A stretch of DNA of 64,000 bases, taken from JACKAL01 sp964400355. GTDB lineage: Bacteria > Bdellovibrionota > Bdellovibrionia > Bdellovibrionales > JAGQZY01. Location: assembly GCA_964400355.1 (NCBI GenBank), contig CAYNTO010000011.1, positions 15,162 to 79,161 of the forward strand. Direction: 5' to 3'. Made by a program: the position numbers and the translations under genes. This document shows positions 17,973 through 27,123 of the stretch, in pieces; position 1 is the first letter of the stretch; each line of letters starts with the position of its first letter. A model generated the notes under the pieces. The model did not search any database, had not been told where the DNA came from, and worked only from the letters and a program-made list of their open reading frames with translations.

Positions 17973-18626
17973 ATGAAAACTGTAAGTGTATTTTTAAGCG
18001 TTATCTTCAGTGTGGTGGCGGCCCAGGCGGATCTCATGACTTTGACCCCGGGACCAGACGCGATCAATGGCGTTACTTTGTCTCAGTCGGCCGTAGTGGA
18101 TGTGGCCGGAGTGCCAACAACTCTTGTGAATGTAGGTTCGGGAATCCGCAAGAAATATTTAGTGGCTTTTTTGGGAACGCCAGTTTACGTGGCGCAGGTG
18201 TTTGCCGCGCAACCGGAGCAGTTCGTAAAATCCAATCAAGCCAACGCGGCTCTTGAGTCTTTACAAAATCAAACTGTTGTCGCTGTGCGATTGGACTTCG
18301 TTTACAACGTGAGCGCCGATCAAGTTTACAATGCATTTTACGATGCACTTAAAGAAAACGCCGTGAATATGGAAGACCCCACAGTGGCTGAGTTTTTGTC
18401 GTTTGTTAAAGACGGCGGCAACGCCAACAAAGGTTCGAGCATGACATTCCTTATGGTGAAAAACGCCGACGGCACTGAAACCCTCACTTATGAAGATCCG
18501 GCAAAAGCGGTAACGACGGTGACTGGCGTTGCAGGCTTTTCCCAGCAGATTCTTTCTATGTGGCTGGGGGCTATTTCATCAAACGACAAAGGCCTTAAAG
18601 AACTTAAAGAACAGATCACAAAGTAA
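17973..18626 (+). CDS. Periplasmic chalcone-isomerase-like protein
   Basis: The 217-residue protein has a signal peptide ending at AQA (residue 19) and a good ribosome binding site (AAGGAG). The pattern GVTLSQSAVVDVAGVPTTL, then GSGIRKKYLVAFLGTPVYVAQVFA and a C-terminal ILSMWLGAISSNDKGLKELK matches the chalcone isomerase-like fold proteins of bacteria (Chalcone_3 type). These bacterial proteins are not known to isomerise flavonoids; some bind fatty acids or other hydrophobic ligands. It lies eight bases upstream of a lipoprotein gene on the same strand, so the pair is probably one operon ending at the hairpin at 19585. Confidence 0.8.
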   Translation: MKTVSVFLSVIFSVVAAQADLMTLTPGPDAINGVTLSQSAVVDVAGVPTTLVNVGSGIRKKYLVAFLGTPVYVAQVFAAQPEQFVKSNQANAALESLQNQTVVAVRLDFVYNVSADQVYNAFYDALKENAVNMEDPTVAEFLSFVKDGGNANKGSSMTFLMVKNADGTETLTYEDPAKAVTTVTGVAGFSQQILSMWLGAISSNDKGLKELKEQITK

Positions 18627-18634
18627 GGTCGAAA

Positions 18635-19552
18635 ATGAAAAATATAATTTTAGTATCAGCATGTAGTTTATTGATGGCCTGTGGAGTTGCGGATTCCATC
18701 GATTCCGTGAATGCCATGCCCGATAAAATGGATTCCGTGAACGAGAAGATGGGCAATATGCAAGAGTCCATTCGCTTGCAAAAAGTGGCCATTGCTAAAG
18801 AAAACTTGGAAAAAAGCGAAAACGCCGAGATCCTCATGCCGGTGCCCGTGGGCCTGATGGGCTACGCGAAGCTGTTTGCTGAGAATGCCACGCTGGAGGA
18901 GATCACAGGCCAAGTGTACTTGTATCTCAAAGAGGTGAACGATGGGGTGTATCCCAAGTCTGTCGACGACGCGGGAATGGAGAAAGAGTTTACTGTTCAG
19001 GAAGTCGCTCAGATCAATCACGACAAAATGCACAAACTCACAGCCGCACAAGCCGTGTCGGGAATGCTCCCGCAGTCGGTGGTGGAGAAGCTTGTGAGCG
19101 AGTACATTCTTAAAGAGAACCGTTACCAAAAGACCGCGTATAGTATTTTGATGATGCGCTATCAGTTTTTGCGCGATGTGATGCTCAATGGTAGCTTGCT
19201 CTCGGAAACCATTGAGGATGTGGGCTCTGTTGAAAAAGCCAATGAGTACGTCTCTTACATGGACTGGATCGCCCAGCGTCCATTCATTACAAAAATCAAC
19301 GTGCGCATTTATGGATTCTTACCACCATACGGTGAATTTGTTGAGCAGCTCACGGTGGCCTCGGCAAAAGAGAATTTGCTCTCCATGTACGAAGTGATCG
19401 AGTCGCGCGCGACCAATGTGCAAAAGGTGCAAGTGCAGAGCTTGAGTGGTGATGCTGCGCTGGATGCAGCTCTCTACCAAGAGCGCACAGTGCGTTTGAA
19501 TGCGGTATTAGCAACGGTGAAAAATCGCACGGCGTACTGGAATTCGAAATAA
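18635..19552 (+). CDS. Lipoprotein of unknown function
   Basis: A 305-residue lipoprotein with signal and lipobox LMAC (Cys near residue 16). Directly after the Cys comes a short helical, repeated stretch (DSIDSVNAMPDKMDSVNEKM, coded by a repeated GATTCCGTGAA), probably a small coiled coil or linker. The rest is predicted helical, with a Met-, Glu- and Lys-rich composition and few cysteines. No family is recognised. It shares the transcription unit of the chalcone-isomerase-like gene (nine-base gap) and is followed by a strong terminator. Confidence 0.7.
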   Translation: MKNIILVSACSLLMACGVADSIDSVNAMPDKMDSVNEKMGNMQESIRLQKVAIAKENLEKSENAEILMPVPVGLMGYAKLFAENATLEEITGQVYLYLKEVNDGVYPKSVDDAGMEKEFTVQEVAQINHDKMHKLTAAQAVSGMLPQSVVEKLVSEYILKENRYQKTAYSILMMRYQFLRDVMLNGSLLSETIEDVGSVEKANEYVSYMDWIAQRPFITKINVRIYGFLPPYGEFVEQLTVASAKENLLSMYEVIESRATNVQKVQVQSLSGDAALDAALYQERTVRLNAVLATVKNRTAYWNSK

Positions 19553-19584
19553 TTCGATTCCACCAGATCGTGCATTTGACTCAT

Positions 19585-19615
19585 AAAGGAGCAGTTTTCA
19601 CTGCTCCTTTTTTTA
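19585..19615 (+). terminator. Rho-independent terminator
   Basis: GGAGCAG/CTGCTCC stem extended by AAA/TTT, six-base loop TTTTCA and a run of T. It ends the unit holding the chalcone-isomerase-like and lipoprotein genes. Confidence 0.9.
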
Positions 19616-19761
19616 TTGTCTAATCGTTTCCATTATTGCCGTGATTGGCTTTACATTGGTCCAGGGTTTCGAGCAGGTTCTTGGATCAGTTTTTTCTCTT
19701 ATGTGGCGTTGGCGGGCCCTACGCGCTCCATCAATATATAGCAAATTCCGATAAATACCCC

Positions 19762-22386
19762 ATGTCGAACAAAGTATTGGGTTTCATTATTGGCAGTGTG
19801 GTAACGGCAAGTGTCGCGCTGTTTTCGGGCTATTATCTCCACCACAAAAAGAACAAGCAGTCTTATCAAAAAGCGAACACACTTCTCGATGTGACAGAGG
19901 CGCTGGATTATCGGTTTAACGATCTGAAGTACAAAGTCACCACGTCTAGACACTCGGATGCGCCAGTGGTGCTCGTCGCAGTGGATGACGACTCCGTGCA
20001 GGAGATTGGGCGTTGGCCGTGGAGTCGCGATTTGATCTCGAGCATTCTCGAGCAGGTTGTGGACAATGGTGCGAGCACAGTGGGCCTGGACGTGATTTTC
20101 TCAGAGCCCGAAAAAGCGTACCCGGAAAATGATCAACGGCTAGCCGATGTGGTCACCAAGCACGGCGCAAAGATTGTGCTTGGAACGTTTAGTAACAATG
20201 AACTTCATTTTCAGCCCTATCAGGATTTTTGCGTTACCGAAGCTTTTTTAAAAACCGGTGGCGATCAAATTGTAAAGCTCGATGCCGCTCTGGTTGTTGA
20301 GGACGAAGGGGATGCGTTTGATGATGTGCCATGGGATCAATTGTTCCAGCCTTTGTTCGAAACTGTGAGCGCCGATGTGCGCGCGAAGTATCTCAAAGAG
20401 CACAACAAAGCCGATGTATCGGAGTTGAGCACTTTTCAAAACAATCACTTAAGGGCACTCACGCAAGGGGAATGGTTTAAGTATTGCTCGGTATGGCTCA
20501 CGCCCGATGATTACCTGCTCAATGAGAATAAAGACAAGTTGATGGCGATTTATTCGGATATTTTTGTGGAAAAGCTCACTCGGCACGGCGAGAACACACA
20601 CGCTAAAATCGACGAATTTAAAAAATCGGTTTTAAACTTTCCATCGCCGCAGTTCGGGGAATGGGTTCCTAACATCGCTGCAGTTCAGAATCCTGCGGTG
20701 ATGACAGGTAGCTTTGTTGCCCACCTCGATGTGGACGGATCGATTCGTCGTTACCCACTTTTCTACCGCTCGGGAAATCGCATCGGTACAAGTTACATTC
20801 CGTCTTTGGCGCTCAATATGTACCTATCGGCTAAAGGGTACCGAGCCGTGGCAGAAGTCAAACACTCCCGCGGCCATCGCGAGATCAAATCTTTTAAAAT
20901 CTTCGATAGCGCCGATAACGTGATCCAAAGTTTGCCGGTAGATCCACAGGGCCGGGTGATGATCAAGTACTATGGGCCACAAAACACTTTGCCCTATGTG
21001 TCGGCCAAAGAGCTTCTCAACGATGATGAAATGCTTACGGTGAATCAACGTGTGCTCAATACCGAGCACAACAAAGTGATAATCGAAAAGAAGCGAGTGT
21101 CCAAAAAGGACTATTTCAAAGGCCGCGCTGTACTTGTTGGAGCAACGTCTATGGGGATCTATGATCTCCGCAATACTCCTGTAGAGAATAACTATCCGGG
21201 ACCAGAGATTCATCTGACCATGCTCGCTAATCTTTTTGACCACAACTATCTAAAAGTTCTTCCCCGCGAAGAAGTGGTGCTCCCTTTTTTGATTTTGGGA
21301 TTTGGTTTATTGCTGAGTGTGCTACTCGCCCAGCTAGAGGCGCTCAAGTCCATGATCTCGTTTGGCTTCTTTGTGGTGGCGGGCGGGGCTGCGGACTATG
21401 TTATTTTTAGTAAGTTTCAAATGATGTACTCGAGCTTCCTGGTGTTTTTACTAGTGGGTGTCCTGCACTCGGTAGCCATCGTGTTCAAATACATGTCCGA
21501 GGAAAAGAAAAAGCAGGCGCTCAAACGCACCTTTTCCAAGTACGTTTCGCCAGCAGTGGTGGATGAGATTCTCAAGGCCGAGGAAAACTTAAAACTGGGT
21601 GGGAAAAAGCAGGAGATGACGGTGTTCTTCTCCGACGTGCGCGGGTTTACAAAGTTCTCTGAGAAGATGGATCCGGAAGTGCTCACGCAGTTTTTAAATG
21701 AGTACCTTACTCCTATGACGGAGGTGATCTTTAACAACAAGGGCACGCTCGACAAGTACATGGGCGATGGCTTGATGGCGTTTTTTGGCGCACCCATTCC
21801 GCACCAAGATCACGCCTACAGCGCGTGCAAGGCGGCGCTTCAGAGCCTTGAGCGTTTGCAGATTCTTAAAGAGGAATTCAAAAAGAAAAATTGGCCCGAC
21901 ATCGACATAGGAATCGGTATCAACACCGGCATGATGAGTGTGGGAAATATGGGTTCACAGATTGTTCAGAGTTACACCGTGATTGGCGATGCAGTCAATT
22001 TAGGTGCGCGCCTTGAAGGAACAACCAAACAGTACGGTGTGCGTATACTCGTGAGCGAGAGCACTTACACTGCGGCGAAGGAGCACTTTCTTTTCCGCGA
22101 AGTGGATCGCGTGCGCGTGGTCGGTAAGAAAGACCCAGTGGGGGCATTTGAACTATTGTGCGAAATCAAAGATTCCGGACGCGCCACTTATGTCGAGCGT
22201 TACCATGAGGCGTATCACACGTATATCCAGCGCGATTTTGTAAACGCGAAAGCACAGTTTGAAGTTTTAGAGAAAGAACAGCCTCTGGATCTGCTTGTGC
22301 GTATTTACAAGAACCGTTGCCAAGATTTTATAAATGAGCCACCAGCAAGTGACTGGGATGGCGTGTTCGAAATGAAGGCGAAATAA
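19762..22386 (+). CDS. CHASE2-domain transmembrane adenylate cyclase
   Basis: An inner-membrane sensor cyclase of 874 residues. From ATG 19762: TM1 at about 5-26, then a long periplasmic CHASE2 domain (VVLVAVDDDSVQEIGRWPW and ASTVGLDVIFSEPE are typical), then three closely spaced membrane helices at about 510-580 and a class III cyclase domain at about 618-800. In the cyclase, FSDVRGF and YMGDGLMAFFG supply the metal-binding Asp residues, and the Lys of LDKYMGD with the Asp of IGDAVNLGARLEG are the ATP-selecting pair, so cAMP is the likely product. A TTG or other upstream start would only lengthen the N-terminus. It sits beside TPR/barrel and FecR genes, a combination seen with CHASE2 cyclases elsewhere. 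Confidence 0.93.
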   Translation: MSNKVLGFIIGSVVTASVALFSGYYLHHKKNKQSYQKANTLLDVTEALDYRFNDLKYKVTTSRHSDAPVVLVAVDDDSVQEIGRWPWSRDLISSILEQVVDNGASTVGLDVIFSEPEKAYPENDQRLADVVTKHGAKIVLGTFSNNELHFQPYQDFCVTEAFLKTGGDQIVKLDAALVVEDEGDAFDDVPWDQLFQPLFETVSADVRAKYLKEHNKADVSELSTFQNNHLRALTQGEWFKYCSVWLTPDDYLLNENKDKLMAIYSDIFVEKLTRHGENTHAKIDEFKKSVLNFPSPQFGEWVPNIAAVQNPAVMTGSFVAHLDVDGSIRRYPLFYRSGNRIGTSYIPSLALNMYLSAKGYRAVAEVKHSRGHREIKSFKIFDSADNVIQSLPVDPQGRVMIKYYGPQNTLPYVSAKELLNDDEMLTVNQRVLNTEHNKVIIEKKRVSKKDYFKGRAVLVGATSMGIYDLRNTPVENNYPGPEIHLTMLANLFDHNYLKVLPREEVVLPFLILGFGLLLSVLLAQLEALKSMISFGFFVVAGGAADYVIFSKFQMMYSSFLVFLLVGVLHSVAIVFKYMSEEKKKQALKRTFSKYVSPAVVDEILKAEENLKLGGKKQEMTVFFSDVRGFTKFSEKMDPEVLTQFLNEYLTPMTEVIFNNKGTLDKYMGDGLMAFFGAPIPHQDHAYSACKAALQSLERLQILKEEFKKKNWPDIDIGIGINTGMMSVGNMGSQIVQSYTVIGDAVNLGARLEGTTKQYGVRILVSESTYTAAKEHFLFREVDRVRVVGKKDPVGAFELLCEIKDSGRATYVERYHEAYHTYIQRDFVNAKAQFEVLEKEQPLDLLVRIYKNRCQDFINEPPASDWDGVFEMKAK

Positions 22387-22488
22387 TATGACATTACCGA
22401 CTCGTTTCCAGACAAAAGCCGACTCAGAACGACACAGTCGTCATGTTTCCACGTTTAAAGGCGATAAGAACCTAGGAGCAAATCACCC

Positions 22489-24324
22489 ATGTCTATAGTA
22501 TTTAGAATCGTAATCATCTCCTGTCTTTTAACTGCGGCCTGTACGCGCGCGAAGAGTGATAAAGCGGTGGTTGTGTTTGAGGTGCCGGCCGTGGCAGAGG
22601 TCCAAAAACCTGCACTATCTCTGCTTGCCGTAAACGAGATGGACCTGCGTTGGGACGACGGTTCTGTTTTGTACGACGATTGGTTCGAACAAACGCCAAC
22701 GGGCTTTGACGGCGTCGGGAGCTATCCTATCAACTGCTACGCCGTTATGGTTGGCGGTGCGGAGGCGGAGTTTAATAAAAATTATTGCGGGGCGAGTGAC
22801 GAGAATGATGAGATCACCACAAAGCTTTTCTCGTTTGGTCCGTGGGCTGGAGCAGTATTGGCGACGGGCACCAGCACTCAGCTCGAACTGGAGCTTCTAG
22901 CCGGCACTAGCCGCACATTTTATTTGATTGGCTTTCACGCTCAAGATCCCACCGTTTGCGTGGATTTCCGCAAGCAAAATTTCGACAAGATCGAAATGAC
23001 CAAGCCGATGATCATCGGCGAAGTCACCGGTGTAAAACTCGAGGCGGGTGCCACGCAGACTATTCGCATTCCGCGCCAGATCAATTACAATCGTACTTTC
23101 GATGACTGTAAGTTTAATGATGACTCCGAGGAAGGCTCCGATACTGTGTATTCCCCAAAATATATCGTTATGGAGCGCGCTCATTTTATTGAGCCTGGCG
23201 ATGACTATATCACCGGTGATTTGGACCCGGGCAATCCCAACGAAAATGATTGCACGCCGTTTACCTTTCGTGCTCTGGATAAGCATGGGCGCGATGTGCC
23301 GGTGTTAGCGCCAACAACAGTTTCTGTAAAGTCCTGTGTCGGGACGTCTATGCCCAAATGTTACACTGGTAACGAGGCACAGCTCGCCGTAGCTGAAACG
23401 TACAATTCTTACGAGAATTGCATCGAAGAAAACGCCAGCGGAAAAGCCGCGCACTTTGTTATGCCTATAAATACCGAGCGCGCGACGCGATGGGTGCGTT
23501 CACCGGTAAAGCCGAGCGGAAACATGAACCACCATGCGTTCTTTCGCGCTGAGAGCGTCGGTCTTCAATCGATTGCTCCCAAAGAGTACAAGGTGCGCAT
23601 GAAAGGTTCCGAATCTATCTATAGGATTGAAGGTTCGAATAAGATATTCGAAGATAACTGCAATACCTATAAAATTGAGTCTTCGATGTATGGCTCTATA
23701 GCGGCAGATGATATTGATTTCTGGGAAGACCCGGTCGTCGAAAAATGGAATGCCGCCAATAATACGTGGTCGATTCAGGCAGCAGCATTGTTTGAGGCAT
23801 CGACCTGTACTGGTGGCCCGCCGGTAATGCCTAGTGTAACTTTCACAGAGTATAAAGTGGTCTATCTGAAAGTTCCTGAAGGCAAGTACCGTTTGCGTCA
23901 GCCCACTCAAGTAGGTACCGGAGATGATGGCGTTAAATATTTCAAATCTTTCGGGCGAAATTCTGTGCCAAAAAATTTAGCGCACGTCGGGCCAGCCATC
24001 ACCGTTGAGCCAGGCAGTGCTGCGTGTAGCGGACCACACAAGATCAAGTTGGTGAACGCGCGTGGGGTTCCCGTAGTTAGCCTTCGCAATCGACAAATAA
24101 ACTTGGGATTTAATGGCACGGCGGTTTCGTTTCATGCCACCGAAGGCACATGTGACTCTGGCACCGATCCGCTCAATAGTGTCACTCTGTTGCAAGGTGA
24201 ACGCAATGTGCATTTTTACATTCGCTCGACTACCGCCGGTGCGACGCATGTGCATGCACAAGATCAAAGCAATAACAATTTATCGTTACAATTTATGCAT
24301 GAATTTGTTCATGGCGACTTCTAA
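22489..24324 (+). CDS. Large lipoprotein of unknown function
   Basis: A 611-residue lipoprotein with lipobox TAAC (Cys18) and ribosome binding site TAGGAG. The mature protein is beta-rich, with about 16 cysteines in pairs that suggest disulphides, and with Thr/Pro/Asn-rich segments. The C-terminal 110 residues (from ITVEPGSAACSGPHKIKLVN) look like an immunoglobulin-like or filamin-like domain by their pattern of alternating hydrophobics. No family is recognised. It follows the cyclase by 102 bases on the same strand and may be its extracytoplasmic partner, or an independent surface protein. Confidence 0.75.
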   Translation: MSIVFRIVIISCLLTAACTRAKSDKAVVVFEVPAVAEVQKPALSLLAVNEMDLRWDDGSVLYDDWFEQTPTGFDGVGSYPINCYAVMVGGAEAEFNKNYCGASDENDEITTKLFSFGPWAGAVLATGTSTQLELELLAGTSRTFYLIGFHAQDPTVCVDFRKQNFDKIEMTKPMIIGEVTGVKLEAGATQTIRIPRQINYNRTFDDCKFNDDSEEGSDTVYSPKYIVMERAHFIEPGDDYITGDLDPGNPNENDCTPFTFRALDKHGRDVPVLAPTTVSVKSCVGTSMPKCYTGNEAQLAVAETYNSYENCIEENASGKAAHFVMPINTERATRWVRSPVKPSGNMNHHAFFRAESVGLQSIAPKEYKVRMKGSESIYRIEGSNKIFEDNCNTYKIESSMYGSIAADDIDFWEDPVVEKWNAANNTWSIQAAALFEASTCTGGPPVMPSVTFTEYKVVYLKVPEGKYRLRQPTQVGTGDDGVKYFKSFGRNSVPKNLAHVGPAITVEPGSAACSGPHKIKLVNARGVPVVSLRNRQINLGFNGTAVSFHATEGTCDSGTDPLNSVTLLQGERNVHFYIRSTTAGATHVHAQDQSNNNLSLQFMHEFVHGDF

Positions 24325-24325
24325 C

Positions 24326-24349
24326 CTCAGAGCGAGCATCCGCTCTGAG
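24326..24349. terminator. Hairpin between convergent genes
   Basis: CTCAGAGCG/CGCTCTGAG, nine perfect pairs with loop AGCATC, lies between the stop codons of two convergent genes. T-runs are weak on both sides (CAAGTCGTTT on the plus strand), so it may act as a modest bidirectional terminator. Confidence 0.6.
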
Positions 24350-24357
24350 CAAGTCGT

Positions 24358-25968
24358 TTAAAAGAATCCGCTGGAATAGGAGATCATGGTCATCACCGTG
24401 ATCTTGTCGAAATCGTAGAGATCGACAGACGATGAATTGCGATAGTATTGGGCGTAGACGTTTAAATTCAAGTTGTTCTTTAGGCTGTATATTCCACCCA
24501 ACGTAAATATCATTCCCGTGTCGTCGCGGTTGGTAGTGGATTTGCTGAAATCCTGTTTGATGTAATCAAATTTTACATAGGAGATGAGCTTAGCGCTCAA
24601 GGGATGCGTGGTACCCAGCGACAGCATCAAGCGGTCATAAAGACTATTAATGCCTTCCGCATCGTTGATAATGTAGTTCACGTCCACATTGAGTGTGCGT
24701 GTTCCAGTAGCGTTGAAGTGGCGACTGTTGGTGAGGGTAAGTCCATACTTTTGCGATGTTTGATCGTTTTCAGGTGTCGTCGTAAAGTGGAAAGTATCGT
24801 CGGCATAATCGAAGCGATAGGAATTGACCCACTTCTCCCAAAAGCTTGTTGTGAGGTCGACACCCAAGGCGGCGGTGCTATAGACCTTGTCACGGCTCTG
24901 CTCATCGAGACTCATAAAAATATTGGAATAGGCGGGAACGATAGTGAGCATGCTAGGAGTATTGCGCATCAAAAAGCGGTACGAATAAGGGATGGCTATT
25001 TCGGCCTGTAGCGGGTCGGTACTTTGAATGGTGGCATTGCTATCAAATGAGGTGTCTACGCTGTACAGATCGGACGCAGTGAGGCGTGGAGTGAGGGAGT
25101 GTTGGATTTTGTGAATGGCCTTATACTCGATCACCCCACCATAAAGAATACGGTATGCTTCAAGATCCAGGGCGGAATTGTTGTCGGTGATGTTGAGCAC
25201 ATTGCTATCGTACATCAGTCCCGCGAACACCGAATAGGCAAAGCGTTTTTTACTCTCTTCCTCAAACCGTTGGAGCGCGAGTATGGATTCCAGCTGCTGC
25301 TCTGCCTTTTGATCCATAACTTTATCTTTGGTTGTATCGAGCACATACTGAAATGACTCACGGGCTTCGCTATATTGGGCATTCTGTTTGAGGAGAATTC
25401 CGCGATACATGGCCGCCGATGGTGATAGTTCTGGATCGTTTGCGGCCATCACTGAGCCGAATGTCTTGATGGCTGGATTGAGTTCGTTGAGTTTCATGTT
25501 GTTGAGAGCTTCGTAATAGGAAATTTCGGTGGCATCAATGCTTGTTCCGCGCACCATCTCGAGAAGAATCAATGAGCGTTGATGCTCGCCATTGCGGTAA
25601 AGACTAATTGCAAGTTCATAATAATACAAATCGACGTAAGGGTTTAAGGAGATAGCTTTGGCATAGTACCGCTGTGCGAGGCGCACGTCTCCCGATTGAA
25701 AAAGCGAGCGCCCTTTTTTGTGGTACTGGGTTGCTTTGACTTTGTTTTTTTCTTGCAGTTCGGGAGTGAGAGCGTTGAATTTGTTCTGGTACGATTCGCG
25801 TTTCCCCAGTTCGCGCTCGAGTTCCGCCGTAAAGTTCAGTTTTCCTGAGCTTTGTGGTTCGATTTGAATGGCTCCCCGCATGGAGCGGGTAGCGGCGACA
25901 GGTTGGGATTGTGCAATAGCGGATTGAGCGAGAATCAAACAACCAACTACAAGTCCAAAATTCTTCAT
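24358..25968 (-). CDS. TPR protein with C-terminal outer-membrane barrel
   Basis: This 536-residue exported protein has a signal peptide ending AIAQS (about residue 20). Residues about 70-230 contain TPR repeats (for example GRSLFQSGDVRLAQRYYAKAISLNP and IALLEM-type helices). From about residue 240 to the end it is a barrel: SVFAGLMYDSNV, GGVIEYKAIH, YSYRFLM and repeated aromatic strands ending in GFF. The TPR-then-barrel layout resembles the Slam/DUF560 and surface-assembly families, but I cannot name the family. The gene is 18 bases downstream of the FecR-domain gene, so the two are an operon. Confidence 0.78.
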   Translation of the reverse strand: MKNFGLVVGCLILAQSAIAQSQPVAATRSMRGAIQIEPQSSGKLNFTAELERELGKRESYQNKFNALTPELQEKNKVKATQYHKKGRSLFQSGDVRLAQRYYAKAISLNPYVDLYYYELAISLYRNGEHQRSLILLEMVRGTSIDATEISYYEALNNMKLNELNPAIKTFGSVMAANDPELSPSAAMYRGILLKQNAQYSEARESFQYVLDTTKDKVMDQKAEQQLESILALQRFEEESKKRFAYSVFAGLMYDSNVLNITDNNSALDLEAYRILYGGVIEYKAIHKIQHSLTPRLTASDLYSVDTSFDSNATIQSTDPLQAEIAIPYSYRFLMRNTPSMLTIVPAYSNIFMSLDEQSRDKVYSTAALGVDLTTSFWEKWVNSYRFDYADDTFHFTTTPENDQTSQKYGLTLTNSRHFNATGTRTLNVDVNYIINDAEGINSLYDRLMLSLGTTHPLSAKLISYVKFDYIKQDFSKSTTNRDDTGMIFTLGGIYSLKNNLNLNVYAQYYRNSSSVDLYDFDKITVMTMISYSSGFF

Positions 25969-25985
25969 CTTTCGAGCGTCCTTGT

Positions 25986-26948
25986 TTATCGATTGCTACC
26001 AGCGTTGGGAGTGGTCGTTTCTGGTTTGATGATCACTCGTGTTTTATCGGTCTTGTCGCGAATAGCATCGTTGGTGCGCGTGTTTGGACCTTTGGGAATA
26101 AAGGCGCCTGGATTAGCAACGGGCATTGGTGCTGGTGCGCCAGTTGTAGGCACTTGTTTTTCGATATTTTCGGGCTTCATATCCGTGTTGTCGCCAATAC
26201 GAGTTGTACCCTTTGTGCCCTCATTGGCAGGAGTGGAAGAGCTTTCCGACTTCTGACCGTTCGACGACGATGCGCTACCAGAGCCACTTCCAGTAGTTCC
26301 ACTCGCTGCGGATCCATCACCCACACGCGATTCGCTGTCGAGAGTTTTCACTTCCTCTGGCGGCATTAGCTTTGGTGCCTCAACGGCGCGATCGGGAGCG
26401 GCCGTCGTCTTTTGGTTTTTGTTGACTAGAGTGATAGCGCCCGTTGCCACATTGTTTTTGAGCGCTTGGAACGCTACCGTGCCTTCCATGGTTTTTACTT
26501 CAGTTGTATTGGTTTTTATATTGTGATCCACGATAAAATCTGTTCCGCGCACGCCGGCCACTGCGGTGGGTGTCTTTACCTCGTACTTGTTGGATTCGCC
26601 GTAGGCGCCTTTAACTTCGTTGCGCACCTTTCCTTTGCTGAGAGAAAGTTCTACGTTTTTTGCGCCATCCTTATCCGAATACTTCGCAATCTTTACTTTA
26701 GAGTCCGGAGAAATGTGCACAACGCTGCGATCGGACATAACAATTTTCGCACGGCCGTCGGGTCCAGTCTCTACAGAGCTATCCTGAAAGACTTTTTCGC
26801 GTACTTTTGCGGCAGATTTTTTCCCATTGGTTTCAATTTTAACGTCGCCTTTTACGGCCATAAAAATTCCAAATGAGTCTGCAGCGAAACTAGAGGTGGT
26901 TGCACTGCAGATGATTCCGACGAGCAAAAAGGCACGAATGGATAGCAT
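25986..26948 (-). CDS. Periplasmic FecR-domain protein
   Basis: A 320-residue exported protein with a signal peptide ending near residue 24 and a ribosome binding site (AAGGAA). Residues about 30-160 form a FecR domain: a repeated Gly-Asp-Val pattern (GDVKIETNGK), SVETGPDGRAKIVMSDRSVVHISPDS and KTPTAVAGVRGTDF, the usual FecR-family signature. The C-terminal half is low in complexity (Ser, Gly, Pro, Thr) and may be a flexible tether. FecR proteins often work with sigma factors or cyclases; here the neighbours are a CHASE2 cyclase and a TPR/barrel protein. Divergent from the nuclease-like lipoprotein gene. Confidence 0.88.
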   Translation of the reverse strand: MLSIRAFLLVGIICSATTSSFAADSFGIFMAVKGDVKIETNGKKSAAKVREKVFQDSSVETGPDGRAKIVMSDRSVVHISPDSKVKIAKYSDKDGAKNVELSLSKGKVRNEVKGAYGESNKYEVKTPTAVAGVRGTDFIVDHNIKTNTTEVKTMEGTVAFQALKNNVATGAITLVNKNQKTTAAPDRAVEAPKLMPPEEVKTLDSESRVGDGSAASGTTGSGSGSASSSNGQKSESSSTPANEGTKGTTRIGDNTDMKPENIEKQVPTTGAPAPMPVANPGAFIPKGPNTRTNDAIRDKTDKTRVIIKPETTTPNAGSNR

Positions 26949-27123
26949 AGTATTTCCTTTGTTTGTTATCTTTAAAAATTAGCATAATGTGAGTGTATGT
27001 ATATGTCTTTCTCGGACCTGGACGAATGTCCACGTTAGTGCCAGACCTCACCTAGTCTCACTGAACCTAAAAGTAGATTACATGGCATCTTTAGATATAA
27101 TGATCTTGAAAATAGGAGGGTGG

